From positions 4,812-11,946 of the forward strand of contig DCZC01000219.1 in assembly GCA_002331565.1 (NCBI GenBank): a DNA stretch of 7,135 bases. The letters run 5' to 3'. The position numbers and the translations under genes are program-made. This DNA is from Gemmatimonas sp. UBA2094. GTDB lineage: Bacteria; Gemmatimonadota; Gemmatimonadetes; Gemmatimonadales; Gemmatimonadaceae. Positions 5,178 through 7,135 of this stretch are shown here, one piece after another. The notes below the pieces were generated by a model, which ran no database searches, was not told the origin of the DNA, and worked only from the letters and a program-made list of their open reading frames with translations. Numbering within the stretch: position 1 is the first letter of the stretch; each line of letters starts with the position of its first letter.

Positions 5178-6989
5178 ATGCGCGCTCCCTCCTCGCGCCC
5201 GTTCTCGACACTCATCGCCACGGCTGCGCTGACTGCGTGCGCCGGTACCTCCACCCCCAGCACGGGTGCGTCTACGGCCCTGGCCGTCAAGCCACTTGGC
5301 GATCCGGCCATCCCCGAGCGCGTCGCGGCGCAATTTCCGGCGGGATGGCGACTGCCCAGCGGACAGCGCGCCACCTTCGCGCCCAGCGTGATGGCGGTGA
5401 GCAACAGCAGGGAGGCGAGCAGCGCGGCCGCCGACATCATGAAGCAGGGCGGCAATGCCGTGGATGCCGCAGTGGCGCTGGGCTTCGCGCTCGCAGTGGC
5501 GTGGCCCGAAGCCGGCAACATCGGCGGCGGCGGCTACACGGTGGTACGCATGGCCGATGGACGCACGGCCGCCATCGACTACCGCGAAGTGGCGCCGCTC
5601 GCCGCGACGCGCGACATGTATCTCGATGCCAACGGCAAGCTCACCGACAAGAGCATCTACGGCCATCTCGCCTCCGGGGTACCTGGCGCGGTCGCCGGTT
5701 TGACCGCGCTGCTCGAACGCTATGGCACGATGCCGCTGAGCACGGTCATGCAGCCCGCCATCGCGCTTGCACGCGACGGGTTTGTGGTGGACACGGCGCT
5801 CGCCACCAGCATCGAACGTGCCACGAAGACACTCGTGCGTTACCAGCGCGGCACGCCGTTCGCGCCCAACGGCACCCCGCTCACCGCAGGTGCACGCCTC
5901 GTGCAACCCGATCTCGCGCGCACGCTGCAGGCGATCGCCGACAAGGGGCCCAAGGCATTCTACGAGGGCTGGATCGCCGATTCGCTCGTCGCCGAAATGC
6001 AGCGCGGTGCCGAGGGCGTGACCGGTATCGTCAGCAAGGCCGATCTCGCGAAGTACGTCCCCGCGTGGCGCACCCCCATCCGCACCACCTTTCACGGCTA
6101 CGGCTTGCTGTCGATGCCGCCGAGTTCGAGCGGCGGCGTGACGACGGCCGAAGCGCTCAACATCCTCGAGCAATATCCCACCCTGCCGGAGTACGGCAGC
6201 ACCCGCTGGTTCCATCTCGTGGGTAGCGCGTACCAGCGGGCGTTCATCGATCGCAATGCGAAGCTCGCCGACCCCGACTTCGTGCCGGTGCCGCTCGCGC
6301 AGCTCACGAGCAAGAGCTACGCGGCGAGGCTCAAGGCCACCATCGCGGACACGCGCAGTACGCCCACCCGCGAGCTCGAGCCGCTCATGCAGCAGGCCGC
6401 GCGCGAGCCCGAGCACACCACACACTATTCGGTGGTGGATGCACGGGGCAACGCCGTCGCCACCACCACCACGCTGAACAACTCGTGGGGCTCTGGCGTG
6501 TGGGTGCGCGGGGCGGGATTCATGCTCAACGACGAGATGGACGACTTTGCGGCGCAGCCCGGCAAGCCCAACATGTTCGGGCTCGTGCAAGGCGAAGCCA
6601 ACGCCATTCAGCCCGGCAAGCGCATGCTGAGCGCGATGTCACCCACCATCGTGCTCGACCCCAAGGATCAGGTGCTCATGGTCGTCGGCGCTGCCGGTGG
6701 CCCCACCATCATCACCGGCACGAGCCAGGTGATCCTCAATGTCATCCAGCATCGCATGTCACTCGGCGACGCGATGCGCGCACCGCGCATGCATCATCAG
6801 GCGCTGCCGGACTCCCTCACCTTCGAAGCCGGCGGGGTGAAGCCCGCCGTCCTCGATTCGCTCCGGGGCTTCGGGCATGCCATGCGCGAACTGCGCAGCC
6901 TCGTGAACGTGAACGCGATCATGCGTGTGAAGGGAGGATGGGAGGGGCAACCGGAACCCCGCCGCTCCGGTGGCGCGATCGGGTACTGA
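5178..6989 (+). CDS. ggt: Gamma-glutamyltranspeptidase precursor, lipoprotein type
   Basis: A 603-residue Ntn-hydrolase that cleaves gamma-glutamyl bonds (glutathione and similar) and transfers the glutamyl group to water or amino acids. MRAPSSRPFSTLIATAALTAC carries a lipobox ending at C21; residue 22 is Ala, so Lol sorting would send it to the outer membrane. Self-cleavage is expected between H413 and T414 (TTHYSVVD), giving a small subunit of 190 residues, the same as in E. coli. Aligned by eye with E. coli: R136 = R114 (DYREVAP), T414 = T391, T432 = T409, N434 = N411, E453 = Q430 (Glu as in human GGT), D456 = D433, S485 = S462, oxyanion Gly507-Gly508 = Gly483-484. The second substrate-binding Ser (S463) is Ala486. 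It ends in the usual C-terminal GY. Divergent from the recycling operon. Family certain; physiological substrate unknown. Confidence 0.95.
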   Translation: MRAPSSRPFSTLIATAALTACAGTSTPSTGASTALAVKPLGDPAIPERVAAQFPAGWRLPSGQRATFAPSVMAVSNSREASSAAADIMKQGGNAVDAAVALGFALAVAWPEAGNIGGGGYTVVRMADGRTAAIDYREVAPLAATRDMYLDANGKLTDKSIYGHLASGVPGAVAGLTALLERYGTMPLSTVMQPAIALARDGFVVDTALATSIERATKTLVRYQRGTPFAPNGTPLTAGARLVQPDLARTLQAIADKGPKAFYEGWIADSLVAEMQRGAEGVTGIVSKADLAKYVPAWRTPIRTTFHGYGLLSMPPSSSGGVTTAEALNILEQYPTLPEYGSTRWFHLVGSAYQRAFIDRNAKLADPDFVPVPLAQLTSKSYAARLKATIADTRSTPTRELEPLMQQAAREPEHTTHYSVVDARGNAVATTTTLNNSWGSGVWVRGAGFMLNDEMDDFAAQPGKPNMFGLVQGEANAIQPGKRMLSAMSPTIVLDPKDQVLMVVGAAGGPTIITGTSQVILNVIQHRMSLGDAMRAPRMHHQALPDSLTFEAGGVKPAVLDSLRGFGHAMRELRSLVNVNAIMRVKGGWEGQPEPRRSGGAIGY

Positions 6990-7135
6990 ACTCCGAGAGC
7001 TGCGATCTGAGCGGCGAGATGAAGAGTTGAGCCTCGAGGGTGAGCATTGAGCCCGGATCGCAGTGAGAATTGAGTGATCTCGCGGTGAGAGTTGAGTGCC
7101 TCAACTCTCGCTGCTAGCCAGCTCAACTCTCACCG
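6990..7135. repeat. Degenerate ~20-23-base repeat array with an orientation switch
   Basis: Directly after the ggt stop come units ending in TGAG, mostly TTGAG, with ends at 7011, 7031, 7051, 7074 and 7096 (spacing 20, 20, 23, 22). The best-conserved core is TGAGAGTTGAG. At 7097-7099 the orientation flips and two units follow as the reverse complement, starting at 7100 and 7122 (spacing 22). The window stops inside the last one. No gene is seen here. Function is unknown; the array may act as a 3' hairpin region for ggt or be an intergenic repeat family. Confidence 0.6.
7087..7109. terminator. Perfect 10-bp hairpin after ggt, possible terminator
   Basis: GAGAGTTGAG (7087-7096) and CTCAACTCTC (7100-7109) pair perfectly around the three-base loop TGC, about 100 bases after the ggt stop. 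It arises from the head-to-head flip of the repeat units. No T tract follows, so intrinsic termination is doubtful; it could instead protect the 3' end. A longer alternative pairing joins 7083-7096 with 7122-7135 (14 bp, perfect). Confidence 0.35.

Noticed and set aside
4482..6590. 702-codon minus-strand open frame crossing the start of murQ, the intergenic region and most of ggt
   Set aside because: It overlaps two certain genes, has Arg/His/Ala-rich low-complexity content with no family motifs, and is a typical antisense shadow of GC-rich codons.
6990..7135. CRISPR array at the right end
   Set aside because: Units are degenerate, only 20-23 bases apart with no unique spacers of the usual 30+ bases, they change orientation, and no cas gene is present.

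Overview
This is a GC-rich bacterial window in which four or five genes fill almost all the sequence. The main part (about 390 to the end) looks like one Gram-negative-type genome. It has a cytoplasmic anhydro-muropeptide recycling operon and a lipoprotein-type gamma-glutamyltranspeptidase. The GC-rich codon use and gene content would fit Gemmatimonadota or a similar high-GC phylum, but that placement is a guess from memory, not a search result. The first ~390 bases look different: they encode the middle of a DinF/MATE transporter with a strongly Pseudomonas-like protein sequence.

Layout. (1) 1-~390 (+): internal MATE/DinF fragment, open at the window edge. (2) ~388-1248 (+): PP2C-type Ser/Thr phosphatase with a C-terminal membrane anchor, lacking its N-terminal metal-binding motifs. 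It is joined in frame to the MATE fragment at a short shared word, so the 415-codon open frame is most likely a chimera. (3) 1249-1281: a short convergent gap with a GC-rich hairpin. (4) 1282-4888 (-): three genes in transcription order murQ, anmK, nagZ-like, with each stop codon overlapping the next start codon (TGATG, then ATGA). (5) 4889-5177: divergent regulatory region with a perfect 9-3-9 palindrome (4968-4988). (6) 5178-6989 (+): gamma-glutamyltranspeptidase precursor with a lipoprotein signal. (7) 6990-7135: a noncoding array of ~20-23-base degenerate units ending in TTGAG or similar, which switches to the opposite orientation at 7097-7099 and runs off the window end.

How the genes work together. 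The minus-strand operon encodes three consecutive steps of peptidoglycan amino-sugar recovery. The NagZ-like hydrolase releases GlcNAc from GlcNAc-anhydroMurNAc, AnmK converts anhydroMurNAc to MurNAc-6-phosphate, and MurQ cleaves that to GlcNAc-6-phosphate and D-lactate. The divergent transpeptidase acts on gamma-glutamyl bonds outside the cytoplasm. It could share regulation with the operon through the common intergenic region, but nothing in the sequence proves a functional link.

I do not see an undescribed multi-gene system here. The points most worth following up are the chimeric junction at the left end, the palindromic candidate operator, the two-orientation repeat array at the right end, and the divergent active-site surroundings of the NagZ-like enzyme.
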